Positions 30,772-42,098 of a stretch of 64,000 nt of DNA are shown one piece after another. Each line of letters begins with the position of its first letter. Position 1 is the first letter of the stretch. A program made the position numbers and the translations under genes. The DNA is from Cyrtodaria siliqua. Lineage: Eukaryota; Mollusca; Bivalvia; Adapedonta; Hiatellidae. The notes under the pieces were generated by a model. It made no database searches and was not told the origin of the DNA. It saw only the letters and a program-made list of their open reading frames with translations. Location: assembly GCA_037043455.1 (NCBI GenBank), contig JAWPHD010001804.1:124001-188000 (forward strand), given 5' to 3'.

Positions 30772-31679
30772 ATGGAAAAGATTTATTACAGCCCAAAAGG
30801 ATTTTGGAGAGGTTACTCAGCAGTTAAGAAATTGTCAAAAGAGGCTGGTGTCAATGAGAAACAGGCATTAGAATTTTTGAAAAAAACAAGCTGTGTGGCA
30901 GATTTATTTACCCGCACCTAAGAAAATAGTTCGACCCAGGTTTGATGTTTCCACTAAGAATGGAGTGCACCAAGCTGATTTGTTATTTTTACCGCATGAT
31001 ACTTATGGACGCAAGACATATAAATATCCGTTGACTGTGGTTGATATTGCGAGTAGATACAAAGAAGCAGAGCCACTGGCTTCCAAGGATAGCAAAGAAG
31101 TTGCTAAAGCATTTGAAAAAATATACAGTCGGTATCTGAAATATCCAAAGTTATTACAAGTGGATCCAGGCAGAGAATGTATGGGTGCAGTATCACAGTT
31201 GATGGCAAAACACAAAGTAAATATCAGACGAGGCAGAACAGAGATACACAGAGACCAAGCTATAGTGGAAAGATTTAACAGAACATTAGCTGAAAGATTG
31301 TTTGGTCATCAGTATGCTAAGGAAATAGATTCGCAAAAACGCAACTGAGAGTGGGTAAAGAGATTACCAGAAGTTGTCAAAGCATTAAATGTGGAGACAA
31401 AAAAGCCTCCTCCTGTTGAAACAAAAAACATTAAAAGAAGATCCTATCTGTATGAATGCCAGTGTAAGATATTTATATCAACCCGGGGAACAAGAAGGTG
31501 GAAGACGCAGAGCAACTGATCCAATGTGGAGTGTAGATATTCACAAAATTAAAAGTTATATGATAACGCAAGGTATAAGAGTATATTATTTGAAATCGCC
31601 AGCGCCTCAAAGAGGATTTGTCAAAGAAGAACTACTTATTGTTCCTGCTGATACCCAACGCGTTTATAAGTTTTTATAA
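30772..31679 (+). pseudogene. Retrovirus-like integrase (rve, DDE) of Polinton B, frameshifted
   Basis: The ATG at 30,772 gives 'KIYYSPKGFWRGYSAVKKL', the Polinton integrase N-terminus. The frame slips in an A-run near 30,883-30,890. The catalytic core (30,893-31,348) has the DDE triad: D in 'HQADLLFL', D in 'QVDPGREC' 62 residues later, and E in 'IVERFNRTLAERLF' 35 residues after that. A TGA ends it at 31,348, but the same frame continues to about 31,440 ('EWVKRLPEVVKALNVE'). A further shift reaches the C-terminal domain ('GGRRRATDPMWSVD', 'KSPAPQRGFVKEELLIVP') ending at 31,679. Three breaks make it inactive. The enzyme inserts the element and creates 6-bp duplications. Confidence 0.9.
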
Positions 31680-31742
31680 AATCCATGTGCATCAGTTTTA
31701 ATCCCGCATTCTCGCATATCTTTTAGAGTAAAATGGTTATTG

Positions 31743-34700
31743 TTATATCTGATGCTTTATTGAGCGTATCATATTCATTTCATGGGTGTATTTTTTCTTG
31801 TCAAACAATGCATCCTTGTAGTTTTCAAAGTTGATATGTTTTTCGATTACGTATTTTTTTACTCCCTTTGCTTTCTTAATAATCTGCTCATCCGCTCTCA
31901 GAATAGAATATAGTTTGGGTCTTAATCCAATATACTCAGCTGTGGTAACACCAGCACATTCATCTTTCATTTTACCTAATACTTTTTTGTTTGTATCATC
32001 GTGTAGTGGATGGTTTTGCGGATAATCGCTCAAGTCATACTCATCTTTCATTTCAGCCATGTTGTACACATCTTTTGTTTTGATATCTACCAGCAAGCTG
32101 TCAGTGTCTGTGTATTATAAAGTACATTTATCCCCGTATCTTTTCTTTAGTCTATTATAGTACCAGTCATACATCCTGTACTTTGATAAATCCAATACTG
32201 ACATCCCAACATAGATTGGTTTGTTTAATGTTAATTTTGTTTTGTTTACATGTATTGCTGACAATTTATCTGAACATTTTATACGCCTGTTAAAGTTGGG
32301 TTTGGCTAGTATTTTTCTTATCCTTTCATTTTCAGAGCCGTCAGTTTTGACTAGTTTTATATCAGTCCGCTTGCGTAGATTTTCCATTGTCTTGCCAAAC
32401 ACGGAGTTGTTCATAAGTTTGTAAAAATCTTTTTCAAAGGGTGATTTAGCTTGTTTTCTAAAATCTGTGTTTAAACGAATATATGATTCCATCCATGGTT
32501 TGTCATTAAATTCTAATACTCTCTGCATTTTCTTTAGTTCCATGCCTAAAGATAAATACAGTTGCAGGTTTTTGTAATGTATCACACATTTTTCTTTGTC
32601 CATAAGAATGGGGACTAGTTGTTCTTTATTTATCATGCTATTATTTTCCAACAGACTTATCTGGTATTCAGACAACCATTCTTTTTTCACTGCTAATCTT
32701 TCCGGTACAAGTGAATAGTTATTGTGAGCTTCGTGGAGTTATTTAGGATATTCTAGATCTATTTCTAGGATATATCCTTTTCCTTCCTTTGGCTTTGTTA
32801 AGGTTTCTAAATCCACCCACTTAAAGCCAAAATATGGAAGTGGCTGACTCATTGCCCACCCATAAAGATTATTTGCATCAAAATACATTAAAAAGTTGTT
32901 TTTCTCGTAAGGATTATAATCAGCTACATGTGGATTGTTTGCTTTGGCATATCGTTTTGATACAATACTTATTCCTCCGCGCATACCTTTTTCTATGAAT
33001 AAGTGCATGTCAATGTCTGTAAAAAGTTCTAAATCTATTTTTGAATGTTTAAGTAAAGCATCCCAAGATAATCCAGGTGCTGTATAGTAATGTAATGCAT
33101 CAAGTTTGTATGCACTCATACATGTTTTCCTACAAGTTTGGAATACATCTGCTAACAGAGTTACATCAGTTTTTAGATATAAATCATGATAGTCTCCAAG
33201 AGTTTTACAGTTAAACTCTTCCCATATTTTTTGAGCATATTCGTAATCTTCGAGACTTATACTTTCATCAGTTAGTTTGCTGTAAAAACATTATATAGGT
33301 GGCAATTGTGTTTCCTTAAATCTTTTCACACTGTCCATATGTTCGTATGGATAAACACCTTTTCGCAAAAGTAAATTTGTCTGTTCTCCGAACTGATTTT
33401 TGGTAAATTTAAAATCAGATTTGTCTGTAGCCTTAACCAATTTTTCCAGAGACGAAGCCATAAACTGAAAGCTATCCAAGAACCTAAGTTGTCCGACGCT
33501 AAATGATATATATTTTTCAGCGTTGTTTGGAATGCATGTAATATTTCTTGACATTGTATGTATTTTTTGCATGATGAGATGACTGACTATCATATCCTTT
33601 GAGGTTATGAAATACGACAGGGATGGGTGTTTTACATGGTTTTATTTTTAGTTTTAGGTTGCAGTTTTTGTGTGCTGCACCTCTGTATTCACCTGTAATA
33701 TGACAGTGGTCTCTTACTTTACAGTTTTTACCTTTCCATATTTCATTCTCGCATATCCAACAGTGTGTTGCATTTTCATGATCTTTTTCATTTTGCTGCG
33801 TCATGATTAATGGTTTTGGGTGAGCAAAAGTGTTGTTAATGTTGCTATTCTCACATTCTAGGCGTTTTAAAAACTCTTCAACAACATCTTCACCTCTGTA
33901 AATAACAGGTTCTTCAGCTTTGCCATCATATCTAACAACTTGGTACCCAAATCCACAAGCTTCGTGTATATTTTGAATTTCAGATTTCTTTCCAAATTTG
34001 ATTAAAAATTTGATTAAATGTGATTTAATTATACTCTCAAAATCAGCATATATTGCATAAGGCACAGACATTTGATTTTGATGATTTTTGAATTTTATGT
34101 GATTTTTACCTTCTTGAGGCATTTCTATTCTACAAGATTTTTTGTTGATACCATAACAGTCTTCTTTGTGTTTGGCGAGTAGTCCTTTCCCAGAAAAGCC
34201 CCAAAGGCAACGATCGCAGAAGTAAGTTTGACCTTTATGTTTGTTTTGGTCATAGAGTAGTCGACTCAGATTTTTTATCCAGCAATAGTGATATTTTGTT
34301 GCTATTTTTTTTGGTTCATCAGGATAATTACAAGGGTCATAGTTGTCATCTATCATTTCTTCTTCATTATTTGGATCATCTCCATTCTGTGAATCATCTT
34401 TTTCAATCTCAATGTCTTCAGATATCAAAAGCAGATTAATTCGCTCAATATCTTTTGGTTGTTCTGATATTTTTATGGAAAAAGACGTATCTTTTTATTT
34501 TTTCCTTTTAGGACATATCCAAAAACATTTAAAGCAAGGTTGTTTTGTTTTTCTACTTTAGATATTTGAGAAATTGGAGTGGAAAAGTCAATACCATCTT
34601 GCTTCAAAAATGATATATCAGGAGACTTGTATAATCTGTCAGAGTTCTTTTAAGCAGGATTAATAGCAGAATGTATTGCATGAAACAAACATTTATCATC

Positions 34701-35529
34701 ATTGCTTTTTACGTGTATTATTGCTTTCTTATCAGCTAATGCTTTGGGCAGGGGAATATATGAAGAACCTTTTAATGCTTCATATTTTGCGATATTCAAG
34801 TAAAACGTAACACAGTGATCAATCTCCAATCCTGATGCTTCTTTTGTAAATCTTTCAAGACTCTGTTGTATATAAGCAGATGCTTCATCATAAAACTCAT
34901 TTATATTTTCGGGGGTTGTGATTGCTTTTTGTTCATTGCGTAATACTGCCGGGATGTTGGTAGCACCATCGTCTTTAAATAGATTTACAGTGAGACCAAA
35001 ATCAAAGTATAATCCTTTTAGTTTTGCTATCTCTTTGTTGATTTGTTTTGTCATAATGATTTTTTTATCATGGAATGCTTTTTGATGATTCTTTGTATCT
35101 CTTGACAGACATCTCGTATGCTTTAAAATAACCACATATTGGTTTGTCAACCAGGCTTAATTTTCTATCATAAAACTCTTGTTTTAGTTCATTTATAACA
35201 TTTTCTTGTAATTTAGCATATTTCTGCTTTTGTTCATTCATAACATTTTCTGGTAATTTATCATATTTCTGCTTTTCTCGTTGACGTTGTTTTTTAGCAC
35301 GTCGTCTCTTGCGTAAATTTTCTAATGTTTGGGAATCTTCTTTTGGAGTTTCCTTTGGAACTTCTTTTGGAGTTTCCTTTGGAACTTCTTTTGGAGTTTC
35401 CTTTGGAACTTCTTTTGGAGTTTCTTTTAAAGGATCTTTAAGAGCATCTACCAGCTTTCTAAGCTGATCATTATTAATTATTCCATCTCGATGTAATTGA
35501 AACATGTAGTGAACGTCTTTAGTACTCAT
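31743..35529 (-). pseudogene. Protein-primed family B DNA polymerase (PolB) of Polinton B, broken
   Basis: From the ATG at 35,529 the region codes for about 1,260 residues in several frames. The N-terminal part holds a repeat KETPKEVP (four copies, about 35,335-35,430), then a charged helix. Later pieces show 'YLNIAKYEALKGSSYIPLP', Exo I 'YAIYADFESIIK', zinc-like 'CKVRDHCHITGEYRGAAHKN', Exo II 'FHNLKGYD', and 'LHYYTAPGLSWDALLKH'. Motif A is 'YFDANNLYGWAMSQ', motif B 'FYKLMNNSVFGKTMENL' and motif C 'YTDTDSLLVD', directly after a TAA at about 32,118. The C-terminal part ends at 31,743. Breaks are visible near 35,070-35,150, 34,430-34,650, 33,580, 33,120-33,290, 32,690-32,740 and 32,115. The order and motifs identify the element's replicative polymerase. 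Confidence 0.9.
35335..35430 (-). repeat. 24-bp coding repeat in PolB N-terminus
   Basis: A 24-bp unit (TTTGGAGTTTCCTTTGGAAC on the plus strand) repeats about four times and encodes KETPKEVP. It is likely unstable and may vary between copies. Confidence 0.8.
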
Positions 35530-35576
35530 TTTTGTAATATATATTATATTATTTTTTCTTCTTAATATAAAAAAAT
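35530..35576. promoter_or_regulatory. Divergent A/T-only promoter between PolB and the zinc protein
   Basis: About 46 bp, almost only A and T (TTTTTGTAATATATATTATA, later TAATATAAAAAAATATG), between the PolB start on the minus strand and the start of the zinc protein. Inferred promoter. Confidence 0.45.
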
Positions 35577-35888
35577 ATGTATTATAACAAGAAAAAGAAA
35601 ATGGAAAACACTAAGAAAATTGAAAACATCTGTCAATTTCTCAAAGATGGATGTCACGAGCCTTGTAAAAATAAAACAACAAAAGATTCAAACTATTGCA
35701 GTTTACATAAATTCAGATTAAAGCAAAGTAAAGTTTTACCGTGTCTAAAATGTGGAAAAGGTACAAGTGCAAAATATCAAATATGTGTTGGTTGTGGTGC
35801 TCATATAGTTAGATTAAAGCATAGATACTGGGAAGTAGTAAAACCATATAATGTTGAATGTATTAGACTGAGACATATAGAAATTTGA
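35577..35888 (+). CDS. Zinc-binding protein of Polinton B, 103 aa, intact
   Basis: MYYNKKKKMENTKKIENIC is followed by two likely zinc sites. One is C-x5-C-x3-C with a later 'NYCSLHKFRLKQ' (a C..C..C..C-x2-H arrangement); the other is 'PCLKCGKGTSAKYQICVGCG' (C-x2-C...C-x2-C, a zinc ribbon). The basic C-terminus 'VRLKHRYWEVVKPYN' completes it. An alternative start at 35,601 (MENTKK) is possible. It lies between PolB and the right terminal repeat, the place where Polintons often have a small DNA-binding or regulatory protein. A transcription-factor or terminal-repeat-binding role is inference. The frame is undamaged. Confidence 0.6.
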   Translation: MYYNKKKKMENTKKIENICQFLKDGCHEPCKNKTTKDSNYCSLHKFRLKQSKVLPCLKCGKGTSAKYQICVGCGAHIVRLKHRYWEVVKPYNVECIRLRHIEI

Positions 35889-35937
35889 TGTGGGAGAATC
35901 AATACATACGATTTTCTAGTAAAAAATCATATTTTGT

Positions 35938-36129
35938 TGATTTCGTGTTTATTCGTTGATTTGGGTGTAAATTTAGTAACTATTAAAAAATCTCAGAATA
36001 TAACTCTAACCCAGCTTATTTCAGCACCTTGTGGTAAGAGTTTTTATATATTGTGATTCTGGGCGTTTCTGGTTCAAACTCGAGTAAAAACGAGAGCTTT
36101 GAGCCAGAACCCCCAAAATCACAATCTCT
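35938..36129 (-). repeat. Right terminal inverted repeat of Polinton B
   Basis: The inverse complement of 22,002-22,193, ending CACAATCTCT at 36,129. It is followed by CACATT, the right copy of the 6-bp target duplication (left copy AACATT). Confidence 0.95.
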
Positions 36130-37444
36130 CACATTTGTTATTCACTTCAAAACAACAAATATCCTCCATGTATTTTTGCATAAACCAAACTTTCTTATGC
36201 ATTGTACAATGTATGTAATTATGTGTGATTAGCTCGGCATACATTTATCACATAACATGGCTTCTGAAAGTGCAATAAAGCCATGACTTATTTCTCGTAA
36301 TACCCTAGTGTATTACAGATGCAAATGAGGACCGAATCACTGTGTTTGTATGCAGTAAAATATTCAATCCCAATTGTTTGCATGGTATATCATACGGTGC
36401 TTTCAGACACCTTAACTATTTATCATTATTTGAAATCTTATTTCATAAAATGCATGTTAGTAACGTTAAATTGGTGTCGCATTAACGCATTTACAGCCGC
36501 GTAATGTAGCGACGTCATGTAAACAACAAAAAGACGTCATGATTTCTTTTACAAATTGCCGCCGTATATAAGGTAAAATGATAACATTAAAGTGAAACAT
36601 TCACGTCGTAGGTGTGTTATGCGATAAACAGAATCTTACATTCGTGACTGGGTATTATTGACTTTAATAAACTCAATAATGCACAGTCACTCATGTAAGA
36701 TCCTCTATATAGACAGTTCCGGTAAGACTGTCAACAGCAACATGTTTATTTTATCATATACAAACACACTCATTTGTTTCCTTTGATTTTGATTTTGATG
36801 TATATCGTTATACGACACACAGTCATGTAGCATGATATTCTTTCACAAGTCTATGATGCCCATTACATGTTACTTACTGCTTTCCATTATCCTTTGCCAT
36901 TTGAGAAACTACTATGTCACACATGATATGAGGATTTGCAGTTCCAGTGCAATGGAGCAACATCTTTGCACAGGTTGTTCCTGTCAACCCTTCGTCTCCC
37001 GTCTGTGTGTACTCCTGCAACGTTAGAACCAAGTCGTCTGATGCACACGCCATTTTGATGTATCTAGAAAAGTTAAAATACTATATAAATTGTCAATTTA
37101 AAAGGAACGACTTGCCTGGATTGTATCGAAGAGATGGGTGTGCAAGATGACAAGAGCGTACTGGAATATGTTGCATTTTCTTTTGGCAGAAGCGTACACT
37201 GGCACTTGAGCCGCAAACATTATAAAAAATACGATACCCCTACTATCTATATAACACATGGTAGTGAAGCTTGTTTGACACAAAGTGGTCCAACCTCGTT
37301 TCGAAATCTGTATCTTTGTCAAATTACCGAATTGGTTCAAATCCCATGTATCACAGTATATGCACAGCTCGTACAAAAATCACTCTGTGGAGAGAAAATT
37401 AAGTAAAATCGCCGATTGCGACCATAACAACATTTCCTGCATAT
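36130..37444. other. Unassigned DNA right of Polinton B
   Basis: No supported gene. A B-box-like GGTTCAAATCCCATG at about 37,337 hints at a decayed SINE, but no convincing A box precedes it. Confidence 0.35.
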
Positions 37445-37910
37445 CGAACTGGACCACTATTAATTTCCCATAGACTTACATTATAGCCTAAAATGGTGTC
37501 ACACATGCCATCATACTCCGTCATACTTGAAACTGCCAGTAAACCATCTTCAAAGCCAGCACAACACAGACTTAGCAAAAAATCAAGCTCCATTTCTGCT
37601 TTCAACTTCAGAATGTTGCTCAAAGTGAAAGTAGGTATCGATTATGACGAATTCAGGTCAAATCTGACGAAGAACACCAACAAATCTTAACTCACAAAAA
37701 GTAGTGCCATTCACTTGTCTCAGCTCTGATTAACCAGTTTCTTGCAGCAATACATCTGGGAATCTACTCTCTACACACAAATATTAATCTACACTGCCTG
37801 TAGAGTGCACTTTCATTCACACGCATCTCAAATAACACTACTGTCAAGTGTATATGGGACTACTTTCGGCAACTACCATTTTGACCCCCTTGTTCCCGGT
37901 CCAAGTCCTA
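37445..37910. repeat. Duplicated segment, copy 1 (partner 40,343-40,809)
   Basis: About 465 bp starting GAACTGGACCACTATTAATT and ending CCTTGTTCCCGGTCCAAGTC is about 95% identical to 40,343-40,809, in the same orientation and about 2.9 kb apart. The minus-strand frame 'MELDFLLSLCCAGFEDGLLA' looks protein-like in both copies. Nearly all differences within it change the amino acid, so it does not look constrained. Confidence 0.85.
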
Positions 37911-40342
37911 TATGCCCCAGATTTGGTTTAAAAACAATTTATAATTACATGTGAGTATCAACTTACATGTAAACTTGAAAAATCCAGAATATCATCGCCA
38001 TTACCATCGCCATTCATCAAAGACTGGTTTTCGAGTCTAGGCACATTCACTGCAACAACCTGTATGAACAAACTACCCGCAGTAGTGACAAGGGGTATAC
38101 TGAAAATATCATAAAAATATAATAAGTAATAATTTGGAGCCAAACTGATTTCTTATAGTCAGTTATAGTATTGGTGCTAAACATAAATACACATTATGAA
38201 ATTTCTAACTGAACAGCATGTTATTTGTAGACGCAGGCCCTCGTGGGTTAATTTTATATCGTTTTTGAAATTTCAATTATTATATTTTGAAAAATCAAAA
38301 TCTAAAACTGTCAAAATTTAGCCTGGAATCTTACAAGTATATATTAGACACAAATGACACAACATATTCAAAAATACCAATCCATTTTTTGGTCATTTTT
38401 ACCAAATCCGAGAAGATTCCAATATTGTCAAAGTCTAATAATATGTGTCTGCAGATTCACATATTCATGAAACTTTGCAGAAAGGTTTCACACATATCAT
38501 ATATTCCGAAAGAAATTATAACTGCCTTCTCACTATGGAATAAGAGAACCCATAGCCAATACAATTATCTCCGGATGTAATTTGTTCATGTTTTTGACAA
38601 AGTTTCTTGATTAATATAGTTTCCTTTGCACTATATATATAGAATTATATCAAAAGAATAAAGTAATTTCTAACATTTCCTATAGAGCAACAAACTTACT
38701 GATCCAATGATTTCTCAAATCTTTCACTATTGGCTTTATAAAAACATTTAACTTGAACCCCTATGTGACTAGAGAAATGGTAGTTTTTCCGAGGCTCAAC
38801 CAATGTGAGCCCAACTTGGTTTATTTGGTTTATACATCAGCATATGCCCAAATATGCAATTTACTTGCAAAATACAACAGCACACCTATCTGCATAATTC
38901 TAACCATAACAGTCAAAGTTTGGCATTTTTAAAGAAAAGAGAAATTATCAGGACATTGACATTGAATAATGTACGTGTTTACATGGCTCATCCAGCGCAA
39001 TCTGATTGCCGTTAAATTATTTACTTATAAAATTATAATGACTATTTGTTGGCGACCATTCTGGATAATACCGGTTGTGGATTTACCTCTTAAGGTCTGA
39101 AATCAGAGGAAAAAGACCCGATGCAGGGTAATCAATACCGTCATTTAATTTTTCTTGCCCTGGAAGTGTGGGGAGGGTTCGAGTAAGCAAATGTTTTAGA
39201 TAAATAAAATATGTCTAGTTGGTCAAGTAAATAAATACAGGTAGATAAAGATGTATCCATTGCTTGTATGAGATATGAGGAGTGAGTTCTTGCGGATACT
39301 GTTAAGGTAGGAGCTATCAAGTATATAGTCTGAATCTCATCACATACAAAAATCTCCAAATCCCAGACCGATGATCAACCTAGATACCTTTCATACAGAT
39401 GGATTCCTTTTGCATACTTGTACACACATCATAGGGGCACAATACATCTAATTTTATTACTTACTTCGTAAAATAGTGTACCAATATCCAAAACTCTCAG
39501 AAGAGCCAATTACGGTATGCACGAGTAGTGGATCCTTTTTTCAAGACAGTCGTATGCCAGTGTTGGGCAGATTTCTGAAAAAAAAGATGCATAAAATTAT
39601 TTAAATAAGTTATATAATGTCAATAACTGATGGTAATAATAAAAACAGAAACTCAAATTGTTATAATTATATACAAACAAAACTGTTTATCATGCACAAA
39701 TATTTCGACTGCTCGCCCATACATGTATGGAGAGAAATGTGTGACGATCCGAGAAGACCAACAGAACCAACCATATGCATTTAAGAGATCGCGCAAACCA
39801 GCAGTACATTTGACGAAATCCATGTATTTAGATTCATATAGATCTCGGTTTACACAACACTCGAAATTACCTGATATGTGTAACAAACGAAAGAATAAAC
39901 AATGACATGTATCTGAAAAAAATGCCTATTTGCAGAAAATGCTCCATGTCATACCGATGCGACAACAGCTTTCCAAGCCTCAGAAAAACATACACTTTTC
40001 ACATATCATGCATATGTTCATTTATTTCATAAAGATATACAATGCTAATGATGAAATACACATTTGTGAACACAAATATCAACTCATACCTGCGTTACTG
40101 GAACACTATCCTATCAGTATATGGCTAAAATACCAACAAATCCTCAAAATCAGCTAAATTCTAGCTTGTCTGTTAAGACCGGCAGATGTAAACAAAGATG
40201 CTCGAAGCATATATTTACATAAACGAATACTTGGATGTATCATCAGTCTCCTCGTCATTATTTTTAAGTACTCAAACTGAATGTAAATCCGTTTTGAAAC
40301 AGTAAAAACACATTCAACATCATCCAGTTCTTGTTTCGCATA
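37911..40342. other. Unassigned DNA between duplicated segments
   Basis: AT-rich, short frames only; no family is recognised. It may be host intergenic or intronic sequence. Confidence 0.35.
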
Positions 40343-40809
40343 CAGGAACTGGACCACTATTAATTTTCCATAGACTTACATTATAGCCTAAAATGGTGTC
40401 ACACATGCCATCATACTCCTTCATACTTGAAACTGCCAGTAAACCATCTTCAAAGCCAGCACAACACAGACATAGCAAAAAATCAAGCTCCATTTCGGCG
40501 TTCAACTTAAGAATTTTGCTCAAAGTGAAAGTAGGTATCGATTATGACGAATTCAGGTCAAATCTGACTAAGAACACAAACAAATCTTAACTCACAAAAA
40601 GAAGTGCCATTCACTTGTCGCAGCTCTGATTAACCTGATTATTGCAGCAAAACATCTGGGAATATACTCTCTACACACAAATATTACTCTACACTACCTG
40701 TGGAGCGCACTTTCATTCACACAGCATCTCAAATAACACTACTGTCAAGTGTATATGGGACTACTTTCGGCAACTACCATTTTTACCCCCTTGTTCCCGG
40801 TCCAAGTCC
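40343..40809. repeat. Duplicated segment, copy 2
   Basis: See copy 1 at 37,445-37,910. After the shared end the two copies diverge at once (ATGTTTACTTTCGG here, CTATATGCCCCAG there). Confidence 0.85.
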
Positions 40810-40841
40810 ATATGTTTACTTTCGGTTGTACTCAAAGAAGT

Positions 40842-40911
40842 GATCCGATTGGATGATATTTTAACAGTAAAAACATACGTAATCAGAAACCGAAAATCGT
40901 CCAATCGGATC
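40842..40911. repeat. Short inverted repeat (foldback)
   Basis: GATCCGATTGGATGATATTT at 40,842 pairs with AAAATCGTCCAATCGGATC at 40,893-40,911 with one or two mismatches, with about 31 bp between. It looks MITE-like. Confidence 0.65.
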
Positions 40912-40982
40912 GGGTATCTTATTTAAAAAAAGAATGTTTATAATATTTGCGGCTCAAGTGCAAGTGAGAGCTTAACTATAAT

Positions 40983-42098
40983 ATGTTGCCTGTTCTGTTG
41001 ACAGGAGCTTACTATTATAGGTTGCATGTTCTGTTGACAGGAGCGTACTATAACATGTTGCATGTTCTATTGACAGGAGCCTACTAGAATATGTTGCATG
41101 TTCTGTTGACAGGAGGATACTAGAATATGTTGCATATTCTTTTGACAAGATCGTACTATAATATGTTGCATGTTCTGTTGACAGGAGCGTTCTATAATAG
41201 GTTGCATGTTCAGTTGACAGGAGCGTACTAGAATAGGTTGCATGTTCTGTTGACAGGAGCGTACTAGAATATGTTGCATGTTCGTTTGGCAGGAGCGTAC
41301 TAGAATAGGTTGCATGTTCTGTTGACAGGAGCGTACTAGAATAGGTTGCATGTTCTGTTGACAGGAGCGTACTAGATTATGTTGCATGTTCTATTGACAG
41401 GATCGTACTATAATATGTTGCATGTTCTGTTGACAGGAGCGTACTAGAATAGGTTGCATGTTCTGTTGACAGGAGGGTTCTAGAATAGGTTGCATGTTCA
41501 GTTGACAGGAGCGTACTAGAATAGGTTGCATGTTCTGTTGACAGGAGCGTACTAGAATAGGTTGCATGTTCTGTTGACAGGAGCGTTCTAGAATAGGTTG
41601 CATGTTCAGTTGACAGGAGCGTACTAGAATAGGTTGCATGTTCTGTTGACAGGAGCGTACTAGAATATGTTGCATGTTCGTTTGACAGGAGCGTACTAGA
41701 ATAGGTTGCATGTTCTGTTGACAGGAGCGTACTAGAATAGGTTGCATGTTCTGTTGACTGGAGCGTACTAGAATATGTTGCATGTTCTATTGACAGGATC
41801 GTACTATAATATGTTGCATGTTCTGTTGACAGGAGCGTACTAGAATAGGTTGCATGTTCTATTGAAAGGATCGTACTATAATATGTTGCATGTTCTGTTG
41901 ACAGGAGCGTACTAGAATATGTTGCAAGTTCTTTTGACAGGAGCGTACTAGAATATGTTGCAAGTTCTTTTGACAGGAGCGTACGAGAATAGGTTGCATG
42001 TTCTGTTGACAGGAGCGTACTATACAATGTTGCATGTTCTATTGACAGGAGCGTACTATAATATGTTGCATGTTCTGTTGACAGGAGCATACTAAAAT
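40983..42098. repeat. 36-bp minisatellite, about 31 copies
   Basis: The unit GTTGCATGTTCTGTTGACAG + GAGCGTACTAGAATAG (36 bp) repeats from about 40,983 to 42,098 with scattered substitutions. Because 36 is divisible by three, long minus-strand frames appear (for example repeated 'RSCQQNMQPILV' or 'STLLSTEHATYS'). These are by-products of the repeat, not supported genes. Confidence 0.95.

Larger units (their letters stand above)
22002..36129. mobile_element. Polinton/Maverick B, complete (14,128 bp), adintovirus-like
   Basis: The element is bounded by 192-bp terminal inverted repeats and flanked by AACATT on the left and CACATT on the right, a 6-bp duplication with one mismatch. Its ends are 5'-AG ... 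CT-3', the canonical Polinton termini. Inside are the diagnostic genes: integrase, protein-primed PolB, packaging ATPase, double-jelly-roll major capsid protein and penton-like minor capsid protein, plus a set of small conserved proteins. The genes lie on both strands in blocks: virion genes at 22.3-30.4 kb, replication and integration genes at 30.4-35.9 kb. Most large genes carry frameshifts or stops, so this copy is inactive, although the terminal repeats remain about 98% identical. No Ulp1-type maturation protease is recognised. Confidence 0.95.

Noticed and set aside
37285..37400. SINE at a B-box-like GGTTCAAATCCC
   Set aside because: No A box at the required distance and no match to the SINE families seen elsewhere in the window.
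41000..42098. CRISPR array (regular repeats)
   Set aside because: The units are contiguous without unique spacers, and the DNA is eukaryotic.
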